Positions 12,060 through 23,918 are shown, counted from the first letter of the stretch. The stretch: DNA of 60,000 bases from Owenia fusiformis (GCA_903813345.2 CAIIXF020000003.1:13098931-13158930), one strand, 5' to 3'. Notes: generated by a model from the sequence alone, not told the origin. Numbers and translations: made by a program.

Positions 12060-12545
12060 TCAAGAAATCAATGATATGAGACGTAAAGTGATCAGTGGTA
12101 TGGGACATCAACTACCCAATAGTATGGGGCATCACGTGATCAATGGTATGGGACATCAAGTGATCAACAGTATGGAACATCAAGTGATCAACAGTACTGG
12201 AAAGTGTTGAATTGTATGGGACATCAATTGATCATAAATATGGGGCAGTAAGTGATGGGCAATAGTAATAAACAAAATAAGGCAGTAAGTGATCAACAAT
12301 ATGGAACATCAGGTGATCAACAGAATAGGAAGTAATCGACAGTGTGACCAGTAGTATGGGACATCAAGTGATCAACAGTATGGGACATCAAGTGATCAAT
12401 AGTATATCAAAGGAATCAACAGTGTAGGACATCAAGTGATCAATAGTGTGGGACATCAAGTGGTCAATAGTATGGTATACATGTATCAAATGATCAATAG
12501 TATGGGACATCAAGTGATCATTAGTATGGGTCATCAATGATAAAC
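12060..12545. repeat. Minisatellite, ~24-bp unit
   Basis: Degenerate tandem copies of AGTATGGGACATCAAGTGATCAAC (shortened here as GTATGGGACATCAAGTGATC) run from about 12060 to 12545. Unit length varies by a few bases and some units are truncated, typical of an old minisatellite. It stops directly before the CT-rich array. Confidence 0.9.
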
Positions 12546-12555
12546 TTTGACAGTA

Positions 12556-12965
12556 TGGGGCTTTACTTTACTTTACTTTACTTTACTCTACTATCTGCTT
12601 TGTTTTACTCTGGTGACCCCTCTGCTTTACTCTCTACTTTGCTCTGTTCTGGAAACCTTGGAATACTCATCTCTGGGTTAAACTACGCTCAGTTACTCCT
12701 CGTCACTCTGTTTTGCTCCAGATTATTCTTCTTTACTCTGCCATGATCTACTTTGCTCTGAGAACTCCGTGCTACCTTTCTCTCGTCTGCTTCACTCAGA
12801 GTTTCTCTTCTCTGTTCCGGGTTACTCTTCTTTACCCCTCTTAGCTCTACTGGTCCGAGTTACTCTTTTTACTCTACTTTCTCGTCTGCTCTACTCGGAA
12901 TTATTCATCTCTGCTCTTTGTTACTCTTCTTCACTCCAGATTACCCTTCTTTACTCTTCCAATAA
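12556..12965. repeat. Pyrimidine-rich degenerate array (CTTTA / TTACTCT words)
   Basis: Begins with five perfect CTTTA/CTTTACT words and then degenerates into TTACTCTTCT, GCTCTACT and TCTGCTTTACTC variants for 400 bp. The strand is strongly T+C biased. It yields long Leu/Ser/Phe-rich open frames that are artefacts of composition. Confidence 0.85.
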
Positions 12966-14052
12966 TAGTATGTTAATTTCTGTCTTGCAAACCAATATCA
13001 TAGCTTCTTATTTCACACCAAGATAAAGAGATAAAGAAATGTGTAAAGAATGTGCCTACATCAATTAAAACATCACATCGAAGTGAAGTATTTGGAATCT
13101 AGCCGGTGAAAATTCGAACAAACAAAGGTGGTAAGAACCCAATCCATATTTTCTGCATCAGAGTGACGTAACGCTTCTGGTAGATGCGCAAAATACCACT
13201 GCGCATACCATTTAATAAATATATGGCAGGAATTATCAGAAAGCTATAACGATACTTCAATGAGAAACGTTAGTCAAGCATTTTTCATAGAAACTCCGAT
13301 TTGCTGGTTTTAAGATTGCACTCAAGGAACAATTAGCGACCTTTTTGTGGTTACTGAACATACAAAAAAGCAAGATGTACATTCAAAGTAAGATAAGAAC
13401 ATTTACAAAGGTAACGTTTGTCAAGATTAAACGTTTGCTTATACGTACATCAGTGAACTTATTAATATGTTCTCACTGACTTTTGATTGTTTTATGTGAA
13501 AATCATCCTTTTTACTCAATTTAATCATCTGATAATAATGTGTTCTTTGATATCCTATTTTTTACTATCAATATATCTATAGCAAATTACTAGAACTTGT
13601 TTAAGATAGTATTTAACTTTCAAAAGCATTAAAACAAATTGGGTAGTTTCTAATAGTACTCGTGGCGTCGTGGGTATGTGTTCAAAGATGCTTTATTAGC
13701 AAAAGTGTAATAATGTCAACACTGATCTAGATTTGCATTTCTTGTAAAGAGAGGCGTTCACAAATCAAATTAATGACTAAAAGGGAACCTTAAGATCCAT
13801 ATATTTGCAAAGCTAATAGCGGTACATCTCTGTAATTGCTAAACACTTGACATATCTTACTTAGGCCTAATAATCTCAGTCTATAATAACGTGTGACTGA
13901 CACCTGCACATCCTTTAACTCATTCTCTCTCTCGGAATAGTGTCCTTCTAATCACATATCCTACACCCACATATACACATTTTATACGCCATCAAAGTAT
14001 CTATCACCATATCTAGGGCACAAGAAGAAAGTGAAACATATGCACGGTGTGG
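12966..14052. other. Unannotated spacer
   Basis: No gene or clear repeat. AT-rich throughout. Confidence 0.35.
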
Positions 14053-14054
14053 TA

Positions 14055-15248
14055 TCCAAACTGCGCGCATACCATGCACGCAGTTTGAAACCTTGACAAA
14101 CTGCGCGCATAATTAAAAATGACAGACGGGGAGGACACGACTCTCATAAGGATGAAAAGTACTTGAAATACAAGGTTAGTTTTGTTTATCAGACATTACC
14201 ATTATATGGAGACTAGCTTACTTTACAAGTTGCACTCGATTTTTTTTCCTGGTGTAAACCTGTAATCTCAATATAAGGTTCCTTAGGAGCTTTCATGTTC
14301 AAAATATACAATGTTGCGTCATATAATGTCTGTTTGTCGTGATTTGAAGTTTATTTAGCCCCTGTGTTTGCATGTACTGAAAGATACAGAATTGCTGCAT
14401 ATAGTGTAAGTAATGTATTTTATATTTCTGTGACATAACTTTCGCAATCACATGGTAGAATCATATAATCGCCACCGAATGAACATATGAAACTATAAAA
14501 CAATGCAGAACATTGCACAGAATTGGTCGAATAGCCGATAGATGTCATTCATTGATTAAACATGACGTCATATTTGAGATCTTAAGATAAATCTGACGTC
14601 ATGACGTCAGTGCCATAGAAACTGAGATTGTCTTATTTTATTTTGACGTCATTCCAATGTAATGAACCAGTTATATCACCAAAAGTTATCATATTTTGTT
14701 TGAAATTGGCCGAAAAGTTAAAGGTATGAGGATTCTAATCTCAACGGAATCAAACAGATCTACCTTCAAAGTTACAGAAACCTGAGATGACTAAGATACC
14801 ATATGATTTTAAGTACCTCTACCAGACCGTTGAATATCCTCATTTCACCATTTTGACGCCATTTCTAATGGATTTCAATGGAGTCATGCATGAATTCCTC
14901 ATGATTTTTTCAAAACAAATTGGCCGAAAAGTGTGCATGTGTACATTGCTTAAAACATGTTAAATCAGTAAAGGTTGATGTCTAGTTATAGAAACCTGAG
15001 ATGACTAAGGTGGCAAATCAATATCATTCGCACAGTAAGCGTTCGAAAAATGTCTCCATTATAAATCCCATAGGCTTTGGAAAACCGGAAGTAATGGTTC
15101 TGCGCATGCGCAGTGAAATATTGGACAAATTTTGTGCAATGATAAATGTCTTAAAATGACGTTTGAAAACACTTGTTTGATGCAATATTGATATGCGCGC
15201 AGTTTGTCAGTGTTACAAACTGCGTGCATAGTATGCACGCAGTTTGGA
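14055..15248. mobile_element. Non-autonomous TIR transposon with TA target duplication
   Basis: Tips TCCAAACTGCG (14055) and its complement ending at 15248 are flanked on both sides by TA (14053-14054, 15249-15250). The inverted repeats are about 60 bp and include an internal palindrome built from GCGCGCATA / TGCACGCAGTTTG words, so each end can itself fold. The 1.2-kb interior is non-coding; it holds a direct repeat of GAAACCTGAGATGACTAAG (about 14778 and 14992) and two TGGCCGAAAAGT words. TA duplication and tip structure fit a Tc1/mariner-type MITE. Confidence 0.8.
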
Positions 15249-15716
15249 TATTGCGAGGTGATATGAAGATATTTGCATATAGCTAGATAATATACATGTA
15301 ATTACTTTTCCGAAGACGTAATTAACCTTTCAAATTAGTATCGAAAAATTGCTTCTGTCCGTTTGAATGTTTAGAATACTCGAAGGAGTCATTACTCTAA
15401 GGAGTCATGTATCCGTAACCTTTTCAATATATTTCGAGTTACCTAATTACATTTCTATCTCACTTTGTTAGGACTGGTCTGGTATCTGTAATTCTCAATT
15501 TAGTTTAAGTGACTAACATCAGGATGTAACTTGAGTGTGGGGGAGGGTGGGGAAGTATTTTTGCATGAATTAAAAAAATGAAAAACCCTCCTAGTCACAA
15601 AATCCTGGCTGTTGTAAGCCACATACCATGATGAAGGCAAATGAATATCAGTCAGTCAAGCTAGTTATCTATCTAGATCATAATGTGATATTGTGCAGAT
15701 AGAACATTCTTTTCTT
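15249..15716. other. Unannotated spacer
   Basis: Nothing recognisable apart from AT-rich sequence and a GGGGGAGGGTGGGG patch near 15540. Confidence 0.35.
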
Positions 15717-15880
15717 TTGTTGCCTAATATATATTGCAGGATATGACGTTTAAAAGTGGAAATGTCTACAGGGGCGTAGCCAGCTTTCATTTTTTCTTTT
15801 ATTGCCTAATGTATATAGGAATTTCCAGGATATGAAGTTTAAAATGGAAATGTCTACAGGGGGCGTAGCCAGCTTACAGT
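15717..15880. repeat. ~85-bp tandem duplication spanning an element tip
   Basis: TTGCCTAATATATAT...GATATGACGTTTAAAAGTGGAAATGTCTACAGGGGCGTAGCC (in parts) at about 15719-15782 is repeated with changes at about 15801-15870. The duplication copies the host flank together with the first bases of the adjacent CAGGGGCG-tipped element. Confidence 0.75.
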
Positions 15881-16146
15881 CAGGGCAGAGAGGGGTTGTG
15901 ATCGCCCAAAAAAGTCCACTTTCAGTCAGGGGGTGTGATTGTGGCATAAAAAGCCAACAATTAAGATTGTCTAGAATTTTACAAAAAATTATGCAACTTC
16001 CTTCATAATAAATTGAGCTACATGTAGAAGCTTCAAATAAAAAGCATTTTAAAGCTCTTTTCGTCTCGTGGTTTTATTTTATTGGTTATTTGGGGGGGGG
16101 GGTGCGAGCACCAATTGCACCCCCCCCCCCATGGCTACGCCTATTG
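15769..16146. mobile_element. hAT-like MITE (CAGGGGCGTAGCC tips)
   Basis: The left tip CAGGGGCGTAGCCAGC occurs at 15769 and again at 15857 because of a tandem duplication; the right end reverses to CAATAGGCGTAGCCATGG and ends at 16146. TCTA flanks both sides (before the CAG and after 16146), a partial target duplication; a full 8-bp hAT duplication is not evident. CAGGGGCG-type tips are common in hAT elements, which is the basis for the call. No transposase inside. Confidence 0.5.
16092..16130. repeat. G11/C11 hairpin
   Basis: Eleven G followed by TGC, an 11-base loop, then GCA and eleven C. The arms are perfectly complementary and lie near the right end of the hAT-like element. The G run could also form a quadruplex. 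Confidence 0.9.
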
Positions 16147-16850
16147 TCTAATTGAAATGTAAAAACTCTGCATTGAACTACAAGTCGTCGCATGATAATA
16201 ACTTTGTACTATCTCACATTTTTACGGAACTGAGAAATCAAGGTTTGAAAGTTTAGAGGTCTGTATCTTACTTAGTATTGCTATGTGGAACTTGATTTTT
16301 TGTATGTCACCTGGTCTCACCCTAGAGATATCTTATATGAAATATCATACCTTGAAACAATTTACAAGATCCTTTTTTAAAACTATGGAAATGGAGTTGA
16401 TACAATTTCCCACCAGAATAACAGCTTATTTCTAATTTCAAATTGTCATACTGTTTCAACCAATCAACTCTCTAAGAATTGGTCATGTGACTTGCAAAAC
16501 TTGGAGTTATAACAATCTTATATTAAAACAAAGTATGCCAATATGCATGTTATTGTATCTAGAATGAAAAATAATGTTTTGCTTTGTAAAAAAGTCTTCA
16601 AAAACCAAAGAATATTATTTAATAAAATAAAGAAAATTCAATTTATAAAACTTTAAAATCAATTTCTCAAATAAGTACAATTATTTCTTAATTTTGGAAT
16701 CTCAGGACACCCTTCAAAAAGAATTTATTGCCTTTGAAACTAAGGCAGAAGAACAATGCATTGAAACCAATGATGCCAATATGGTCCCCCGCATATTTCC
16801 CTCGGTATAAACCCTGTAGCCTAAACCTCCCAGCACATTACAATGTAGCC

Positions 16851-16990
16851 CCTAAGGGCCGGTCCGCTGGTCATTATCAGGTTATTTTTGATACAGACCA
16901 GTTGATTTTTTCACTGGGTATAGGAGAATAACATTGCAACTGGTCCGTAATTCCATTTTGACCAGCAGGTTTCAGATCCTTAGGGCCTTA
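16851..16990. repeat. Small hairpin element nested in the long-TIR element
   Basis: CCTAAGGGCCGGTCCGCTGGTC at the left (written in parts: CCTAAGGGCC, GCTGGTC) is inverted at the right as GACCAGC...CCTTAGGGCCTTA; an inner GACCAG/CTGGTC pair also occurs. About 140 bp, no coding. Confidence 0.6.
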
Positions 16991-17751
16991 CCTAAGACAT
17001 AACCAATTTTTATTACATGCACATTGAAGAAATATGAAAATAGAAAAATAAATTCTAATTCATTTTAGATTAATGAAAGTGATGAAACCTCAATTTAGGT
17101 AATCACATTTTGTTCATTGGGATGCAGCTATCATTATCCATTCATTTTCTGTTGTTTGCTACTCTTTGGAGTACAATTGGGAATTGAAGCAATTGTAGAA
17201 GTGGAGACTAAGAGTGGCTCTTTGTAAAGAAATTGAACCAATTTGTTACTTTTCCAAAATAAAATGTAGATGATCTAAAAACAATGATCCCAAAAATGCA
17301 AAAGAAAGGACAAATCTGAAAAACATACTAGTAATAAAATAACTAAAAAGATCCCAGATGTTCAGTGAAAAGCGAAAAGTAAATCATAGATGAAGAGAAA
17401 ATAAAATAAGTGTTTTAAGGGACTATACTAACATAAAGATAACTCCTTATTGATATAGTGTATGGGCAGTAAAAGTTAAAGCTAGTTTAAATAGATTTAG
17501 CTTTTTTCCACAAACTATAAAACATCATTTTGAAAGAGATTTCAATAGTATACAGACAGTGATTGACTTTGAGCAATGTAGTGCAAAATATGACAGTTAC
17601 TATTTGTTTTGATTACTATATCTAGTATATAACCTATTATTATGTACTCTATTTGAAGAAACAAATAAGTAGTCTTTCATTTTCAACATTTAATGATGAC
17701 AGCTTCGTATATGCATTTCTATTGCATTTGGCCATTCAAACCCCTATAAGA

Positions 17752-17848
17752 CCTGGTAGCAGGGAAGATAAAGGGTACTTTTGACTGCTCATTATAATCT
17801 AATTAACTGGTCATTTGTACTTTTCATCTTCCCTGGTAGCGAGGATTT
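17752..17848. repeat. ~97-bp imperfect palindrome
   Basis: The arm CCTGGTAGCAGGGAAGATAA with GGGTACTTTT is inverted as GTACTTTTCATCTTCCCTGG with TAGCGAGG around a ~25-bp AT-rich loop. Confidence 0.6.
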
Positions 17849-18803
17849 AGGTTTTCGAGGAAATTAGTAATTCTATTTCATATCATGTGGCCATGAATAA
17901 TCCAATGAGCATCCATAATACAAAGAGTAATTGAGGGCATATAATTTGAATATGCATGGGATTACACATACTGTATCATTTTATTTTTTTGATCTACTTG
18001 TAATAGTTCTAAAACTAAAACATGAAAGGCAAGGCATGCAAACTGGCATGGTATTGTGTTACAAAACATTATTTCATTCTAGATACAATAACATGCATAT
18101 TGGCATACTTCGTTTTAATATAAGATTGTTATAACTCCAAGTTATGTAAGTCACATGACCAATTCTAAGACAGTTGATTGGTTGAAACAGTTGATATCAG
18201 ATATGACAATTTGAAATTAGAAATAAGATGTTTGTCTGGAGATGGTACAATTTCACACTGAATTCTAGCTTAATGAGAGGGAATTGAGATGGGGCATGTA
18301 TCTGAGATGAAAGCCTGTGTTTCAAATAGTAAAATTCCATGTCTATCTCAATTTTTTTGAAAATGGCAGTTAGTACAAAGTTATTCTCACGCGGCGAAGT
18401 ATTAGAAGTTGCTTTCACATTCAAATAGCTGATACAGGTATTCTATCTACATGTACTAGTATACTCATATGAACAGAGATATAGAATTTCAAACTGAAAC
18501 ATTAAGATAATCTGTTCTGTCATTGAAACAATATTTATGGCCAGCTAAACTGAGAATTTAATTTGTTTCATCGGTTTACTCCTGGACTATGCAAGAGTGT
18601 GGTTCTGTTATAAGTCAAGGATCAGTCATGATCAGGAAAGAACCATATTATTGACTCTATCGTGGGGATTTCTAACAATTGCTGTAAAATAATAAGTTAT
18701 CGTATTGTACAATTAAAATATATCCACGGGTATATAGCAATGATTCAAAAATAAGCGAGACAAATTAACCTGTAAATTACGTGCAGTTGCCTTGCACGTC
18801 TAT

Positions 18804-18995
18804 ATCCATTATTAACACGGGGGTCCAACTATACACGAAAAAGACATTTTTGTATTACTTTGCATGGTACAAGTTTGAAAAAATGATGCGGTATGAGTCT
18901 CACAATCCTTGATTTTCAAACATCCTAGTAGGTCTAAAGTTCAAATTAACGGTCTTATCGTGCATAGTTGGACACCCGTGGTTAAAAAGGATGTT
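18804..18995. repeat. Inverted repeat, ~38-bp arms
   Basis: TTAACACGGGGGTCCAACTATACACGA near 18811 (shown in part: GGGTCCAACTATACACGA) is inverted near 18957-18990 as TCGTGCATAGTTGGACACCC followed by GTGGTTAA. The loop is about 115 bp. Probably a small MITE relic. Confidence 0.65.
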
Positions 18996-20692
18996 AAAGA
19001 TTGTCGCTAAGGAAGACTGGGGGATATCATGACGCAGCACTAAGAGATATGATACGTATATCATTCTGATACTCATAGCATCTTTCTGTTTCACCTGAAA
19101 CATGCTCTGATATTATGAGGCATATTCTGTGATCTGAGCAAATCAGATGGGAAAAGTTATAACTGTCAATAAGTGTGATTGTTATCATGTAATCATCTAC
19201 CTTAATGTCAATACATTAAATAATAGGCATTGTATTTAACAGAAAATATTACAACAGGCACAGTTACACAAGTTTAATGACCCCAATTAGATGAAATATG
19301 AGCTGGGATGAAAGATCTAAAAAATCCTCAATTTTGGGCTCTCCTGGATCGCCAAATCAAGCTCATTATATCATGGCATCTCAGGGCTGAGAAGAAATGA
19401 GATGTCATGGTGTATCATGATGTACGTATATAAACAAACTAAAAATCAAAGTAAACGTTAAGTAAATGAATTCAATGTTAACCTACATAAAACGCATGAT
19501 GTAAGATTCAGTTAAGTAAAAGGCACTTCCTTGTGAACTTCCATCTATACTCTCAACTAAAATACAGGGTTAGCCAAAATAACAAAACTCGAGTTTAAAG
19601 ATGAATATTAGATGATATGTTAAATCATGCTTTGTATTGTATATCATTTTAAAGATAAATCATTTTCTAACAATATGACACTAGCTGATTAAAAGGCTAA
19701 AATTGACACTAGGAGTGTCATGAGCGACCAAAAACATATTTACTGCGGATTTCCAAATTGTATAAATGGAGTGAAATTTGAACTTAGGCAGCTTCAAAAG
19801 AGGTACATGTATACAAGTTAAGTGCAAATAATACTTATATATTTATCTATCAATTGTGTATTACTTATTAGTTTATAATTATTCACTCATGCATATTGAG
19901 TTCAGCTGTGACAGGGTAACACAACCAAATGCCATAACTTGCGTCTTTTAAAGAAAATTAAGATTTGTGGCAAAGTTTTGCTATCATGTCATCATAACCA
20001 AGTATGTCATCTGTCAGGGAAAAAAGGTTTGAATCAAATCTCCCCACGAAAATGAAAAGATTTCACCTGTTGAATACACCATATATAGAAAATGTCAAAA
20101 ATTGTCATTCTGATTTTGACAGATGGAAGGTGGTCAAAAAGGTCAAACTCTATCAGAGAAAATGCACCTTAATCATATCAAATCATGTGTTTGAGCTGAT
20201 CCATATATACATTTTCATTCATGGACTTAACAAAAATCAAACCACTTGTGATGCTGGTGTAATTACAATAACTGGACTATATTTTTGCTATTAAAATGCC
20301 GTCTATTCAAATTCCCACTTCAACGGAAGGATCAATTGGTTGTGTGTCCCCTAATAGTGACCTATACTTCAAATAAAAAAATTCCAGATATATGAATGAT
20401 TAAAGTTTTCCACCCCCTTATTGCAATTATGTGTCTTCCTTGGATCTTGGAATGAGCCATGTCTGGAAAGCATAATTTGCCTAGATTCAATTTTGTAATT
20501 TAAAATAATAGTAAATTAGTTTCTTTAATTTATGCACATATTTAAATGGCACTGGGTAGATTTTTTGCGAAAAAAGCTATTCGACACATTTTGGAAATAG
20601 CACAGGCCATTGTGACAAAAAAATTGTAAAATGATGGAACAATTCGATCGTGTGTTACTAATTCCATGAACTATAATTGTAATCATTAATGT
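18996..20692. other. Unannotated spacer
   Basis: A short hairpin (CATGGCATCTCA ... TGAGATGTCATG, 19374-19424) is visible. A 96-codon open frame at 20004-20294 has no splice context or recognisable motif. Nothing else. Confidence 0.35.
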
Positions 20693-20695
20693 TTA

Positions 20696-21503
20696 CCCTA
20701 CTATCACACCAAACTAGTTCTCACTACGTTCTCGAAAACGGGCTTCAACTGTGTACGAACGGACTGGACGTTCTAAGAACCGTTTGGGGTCTATTTACAA
20801 ACTTCATCGAACGTACTCGAACGGGTAGGTCCTCTAGAACTTAGACAATGCTCAAAATGTTCTCGTGGTCGTCACGTTCTACAATTAGAACGAGTGACAA
20901 CGTACTAACGACGAGCTGGGCGTACTACGAACGGAACCGCCGTACTTCAGTCCTACTAGGGACGTTTTAACAACGAGTTGAACTGTCTGAGGACGTGTTG
21001 AGAACGAGGTAGAACTCATTGCAAACGGGTTTAAACTGATTAAGAACGTATTTAACACTGCTTTTGAACGAGTTAGCAAAAATATAGCTATCACACCAAA
21101 CAAGTTGCCACTGCGTTCTTCAAAACTGGTTCTAAACTGTGTGCGAACGGAATGAACGTAGCTGCAACTTTCCAAGGTCTATTTACGAACTTTATGAACG
21201 TTCTCAGACGGGAATGTGATTTTAGAATTTTGAATCGATTTAAAATTCGATTGCGACCATACCGTTCTGTTATCAGGTCATGATGACCTTCTAGACTAAG
21301 GGACGCGTTCTACGGCGTTGCACACCGACGTGGTGCGACCTGAACGAACTGCGAACGAGATGGACGTATTGAAAACTGTTTAAGAACGAAGAAGCTAATT
21401 ATTTCAGACATATTTCCCGACCACAGCCAGATTGAGCCCGTTTTATGACGTTTTCGTAGGACTGGCAAGAACGGGTAAGAACGAGTTTGGTGTGATAGGG
21501 GGG
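20696..21503. mobile_element. AACG-word-rich TIR element, copy 1 (Harbinger-like TTA flanks)
   Basis: Tips CCCTACTATCACACCAAAC (left) and GTTTGGTGTGATAGGGGGG (right) are inverted and flanked by TTA on both sides (20693-20695, 21504-21506), a 3-bp duplication as made by PIF/Harbinger elements. The interior is packed with AACG/ACGTTC words in both orientations spaced roughly 10-20 bp apart and an inner restart of the terminal motif (CTATCACACCAAACAAGTTG at about 21089). No credible protein is encoded. A second copy is at 49006-49746. Confidence 0.75.
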
Positions 21504-21654
21504 TTACAGAAACATATTAAGAATGGAGGATACACGAAAATGGTCATTTTCTCGAATTGTTGTTCAACAAAGTAAACCAAAGCAATTCATAATTGCAGTT
21601 ATAGGTCTCTCAATGGATGAGTGATCTCTCTTTATACTGTATATGATCACTTAG

Positions 21655-21715
21655 AGTTAGGTCAAGGTTAGATTTAGGGGTAAGGGTTAGGCCCAGGGGC
21701 TAGGGTTAGGCTGTT
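21655..21715 (+). repeat. Degenerate TTAGGG-like patch
   Basis: GGTTAG, GTTAGGC, GGGTTAGG and GGGGCTAGGGTTAGG words occur in about 60 bp. They resemble the metazoan telomere repeat but are interrupted; perfect tandem hexamers are absent. Confidence 0.6.
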
Positions 21716-22124
21716 GTTTGGATTTTGAGGAACGATTCCATCAGTATTGGCCGACGTTAATTATAACATGTTCGATGGGTTTTTCTACCCCTCGACGTTG
21801 CCGCTATCTAGCTTAACACACACATATAGGCTGCGTCAGATTATAAGTGCTATCACTCAAGACTGTCAACATGAAGCATATAAGTAGGTGGCGCAATTGT
21901 CCAATAAAGAAATAGATCACTGAGTGTAAGGTATGCTTAATAGAACTATGCAAGTAGAATATATTGGAACTGCGAATTCAGTATAATCAATTTAATCTAA
22001 TTGAAAATCGAAACTAGCCTCCACTCTATATATACAGTAATTGATTTACTTTCATTTCCTCAATTCTTATTGTAAAAGTATCCAAGTGAACATTAAAGTC
22101 AATCGCGAAATAATGATGACTTAC
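21716..22124. other. Unannotated spacer
   Basis: No gene or repeat recognised. Confidence 0.35.
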
Positions 22125-22258
22125 CTTTCACTGGTTCATGTAAAATAAATCGTTCAAGGGCACAATGTTTCCGTATTTCATGTCATATGGACCAATCAGA
22201 TCGCTATAAATGCTACCGTTGTCGAATAAAAAATGCCATTCACCAAAGTTTATCTTCA
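22125..22258 (-). CDS. Exon-like fragment with stop (unrecognised)
   Basis: On the minus strand a TTTCTTAG acceptor ends at 22259, followed by one open frame of 42 codons that includes NFGEWHFLFDNGS, GPYDMKYGNIVPLNDLF and ends ...YMNQ with TGA at 22128-22130. Five bases after the stop lies AAG|GTAAGT, a near-perfect donor. Amino-acid composition and codon choice look coding and the other two frames close at once. The stop just before a donor suggests either a terminal coding exon with an intron in the 3' UTR or a nonsense-damaged exon. I do not recognise the family, and no neighbouring exon was found within several hundred bases. Confidence 0.4.
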
Positions 22259-22850
22259 CTAAGAAAGTCAAATTAATTACTTTTCATAAATTTGATCCAT
22301 AAATCTTTTTTATCTGTTGCTATCTCCTTAGATTGTTGCATACGTATGTCCTACTTTAAAGAGAGAGTCGGCGGATCTAGCGAGCAGACCAACAAAAATT
22401 GTTTCAATTTTAGAACATTTCTGGCTCATGTCATTCCTTGTCATGTCTATTTTCTAAAAATCCCCAATGTGCACACTTTATTTCAGGAAAACTAAAGATT
22501 TTTACAATAAGATGTTATTTTTCTTTCTCTGAATGGTTGCCATTCTTATTATTTGGGAGAATTTAAACATTTTTCACCCATTTTTAAACTTTGAATCCAT
22601 AATAACTTTACCAATTTATAACGTATCATGAATCTTTTTGGAGATATTGTATTTGAGATTGTAAAGAATAGATTAATAGGTCAATTGTACATGTTGCTTG
22701 TACTATTTTTACCCTTATTGATTTGATTCTGCCTTTAAGTACTGTAAGTGAAAATATATCTGTATCTTATTCTGGCGACTGAGTTCTTGTTACACTCTGA
22801 CGTCACCGTAATACGATGCACAATTTCATATCAAAACGTCCTATAATATG
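22259..22850. other. Unannotated spacer
   Basis: AT-rich, probably intron or intergenic. No further exon of the 22125-22258 fragment could be supported. Confidence 0.35.
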
Positions 22851-23433
22851 CAGGGTGTCAAATAACCCGCCCCTCTCCAGAAAAAAACGTAAATAGGTGG
22901 TATTAACTCATCAACTCTCAAGAATTTTGGATGAAATTTATCGTATTTTCGTGATGTCCTTAATCAGGGGGCAGAAACGCGTCCAGTATTTTCGTCTGAT
23001 ACAACTTGAAATACTGGACACAGACCTCCATTTTTGATCCAGAAAGAGGTAGGTGTAATTTTACTCGGTAACATGTGATCGTTTTACAGTGTGCCCTTAC
23101 CTAAAACAGGCTCATCTGATTCCAAGTACATTTGGGTATATTTCAATTCTTATAAGATGACTGTTTTCCATTTAGTTTTTCTGTAAAGCGGGGTTAAGCA
23201 GAGAAATATTTAGATATTTTCAGGAAATACACGAATCGAGTTTTATTTCTTTTTATTTACCATTTTGACAAGATACGCAATTTTCTTGTGAAAACAATAC
23301 AGCCTCCAATCTGCAAATTTCAGCTTAAAAGTGATCGATAAAAGAAAAATGACGAAATTTTAGAAATACAGTATTTGACGAAATTAAAAATGTACTGGAC
23401 GCAAGGCTGTTATATATGTTTTAGTACACCCTG
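22851..23433. mobile_element. Probable decayed MITE (CAGGGTGT tips)
   Basis: CAGGGTGT at 22851 and ACACCCTG ending at 23433 are inverted tips, and inside them GCGTCCAGTA...TTTCGTC (about 22979) faces GACGAAAT...TACTGGACGC (about 23373). The inverted repeat is short and gapped. CAGGGTGT is a frequent tip of mariner-derived MITEs, which is why I favour an element over chance. Confidence 0.4.
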
Positions 23434-23918
23434 TAGTTTCAGCAAAATGCGGAATTATGAATTTAAAGTATATGAAGACACAAAGTCTCAAACGAGCAGG
23501 CTAAGAAATAAATAATCCCGAAATAACAGGTAAGCCCTGATCCCTCTCGATCTAAGCTTTAACAATAAAGCAGCAAAAATAGCATATCAGAGAGAATCAA
23601 AAAGCTCTATACTCAAAGGTCAGATTTGACTCCTTCATCATCAAACAAATTGAAACATTTTATAACAAAACAGGAAGCTGATTCTTGATAATGATTATAT
23701 AAATTACAACAAGACTCCCGTGCTTATAATCGTCCTCAATTTAATGAGTTGGTGCCTACCTTTCCCAAAATTCTTGGAACCAGGTACAAAACTAAATGCA
23801 TTGGAATGAGTGTGTCAGCGATTTCTTGGAAAATTGTCAAACAATTTTATTGTACCTAAAAAAGGCACGATATTGTCGTCAGCTTGACGGGCGGGCGGCG
23901 TCTCACTTTCTTGTCATC

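Larger units (their letters stand above)
16184..18398. mobile_element. 2.2-kb element with long terminal inverted repeats
   Basis: The left end from 16184 (GCATGATAATAACTTTGTACT) and the right end up to 18398 (reverses to GCGTGAGAATAACTTTGTACT) are inverted copies. The similarity continues in blocks to about 16580 on the left and back to about 18055 on the right, notably TTGGAGTTATAACAATCTTA at about 16501 and its complement at about 18117, and AACCAATCAACTCTCTAAGA. Arms are therefore roughly 350-400 bp with gaps. The loop holds two smaller hairpin elements and no coding sequence. Superfamily unknown. Confidence 0.7.

Noticed and set aside
12537-13026. Leu/Ser/Phe-rich frames
   Set aside because: They are products of the pyrimidine-rich minisatellite.
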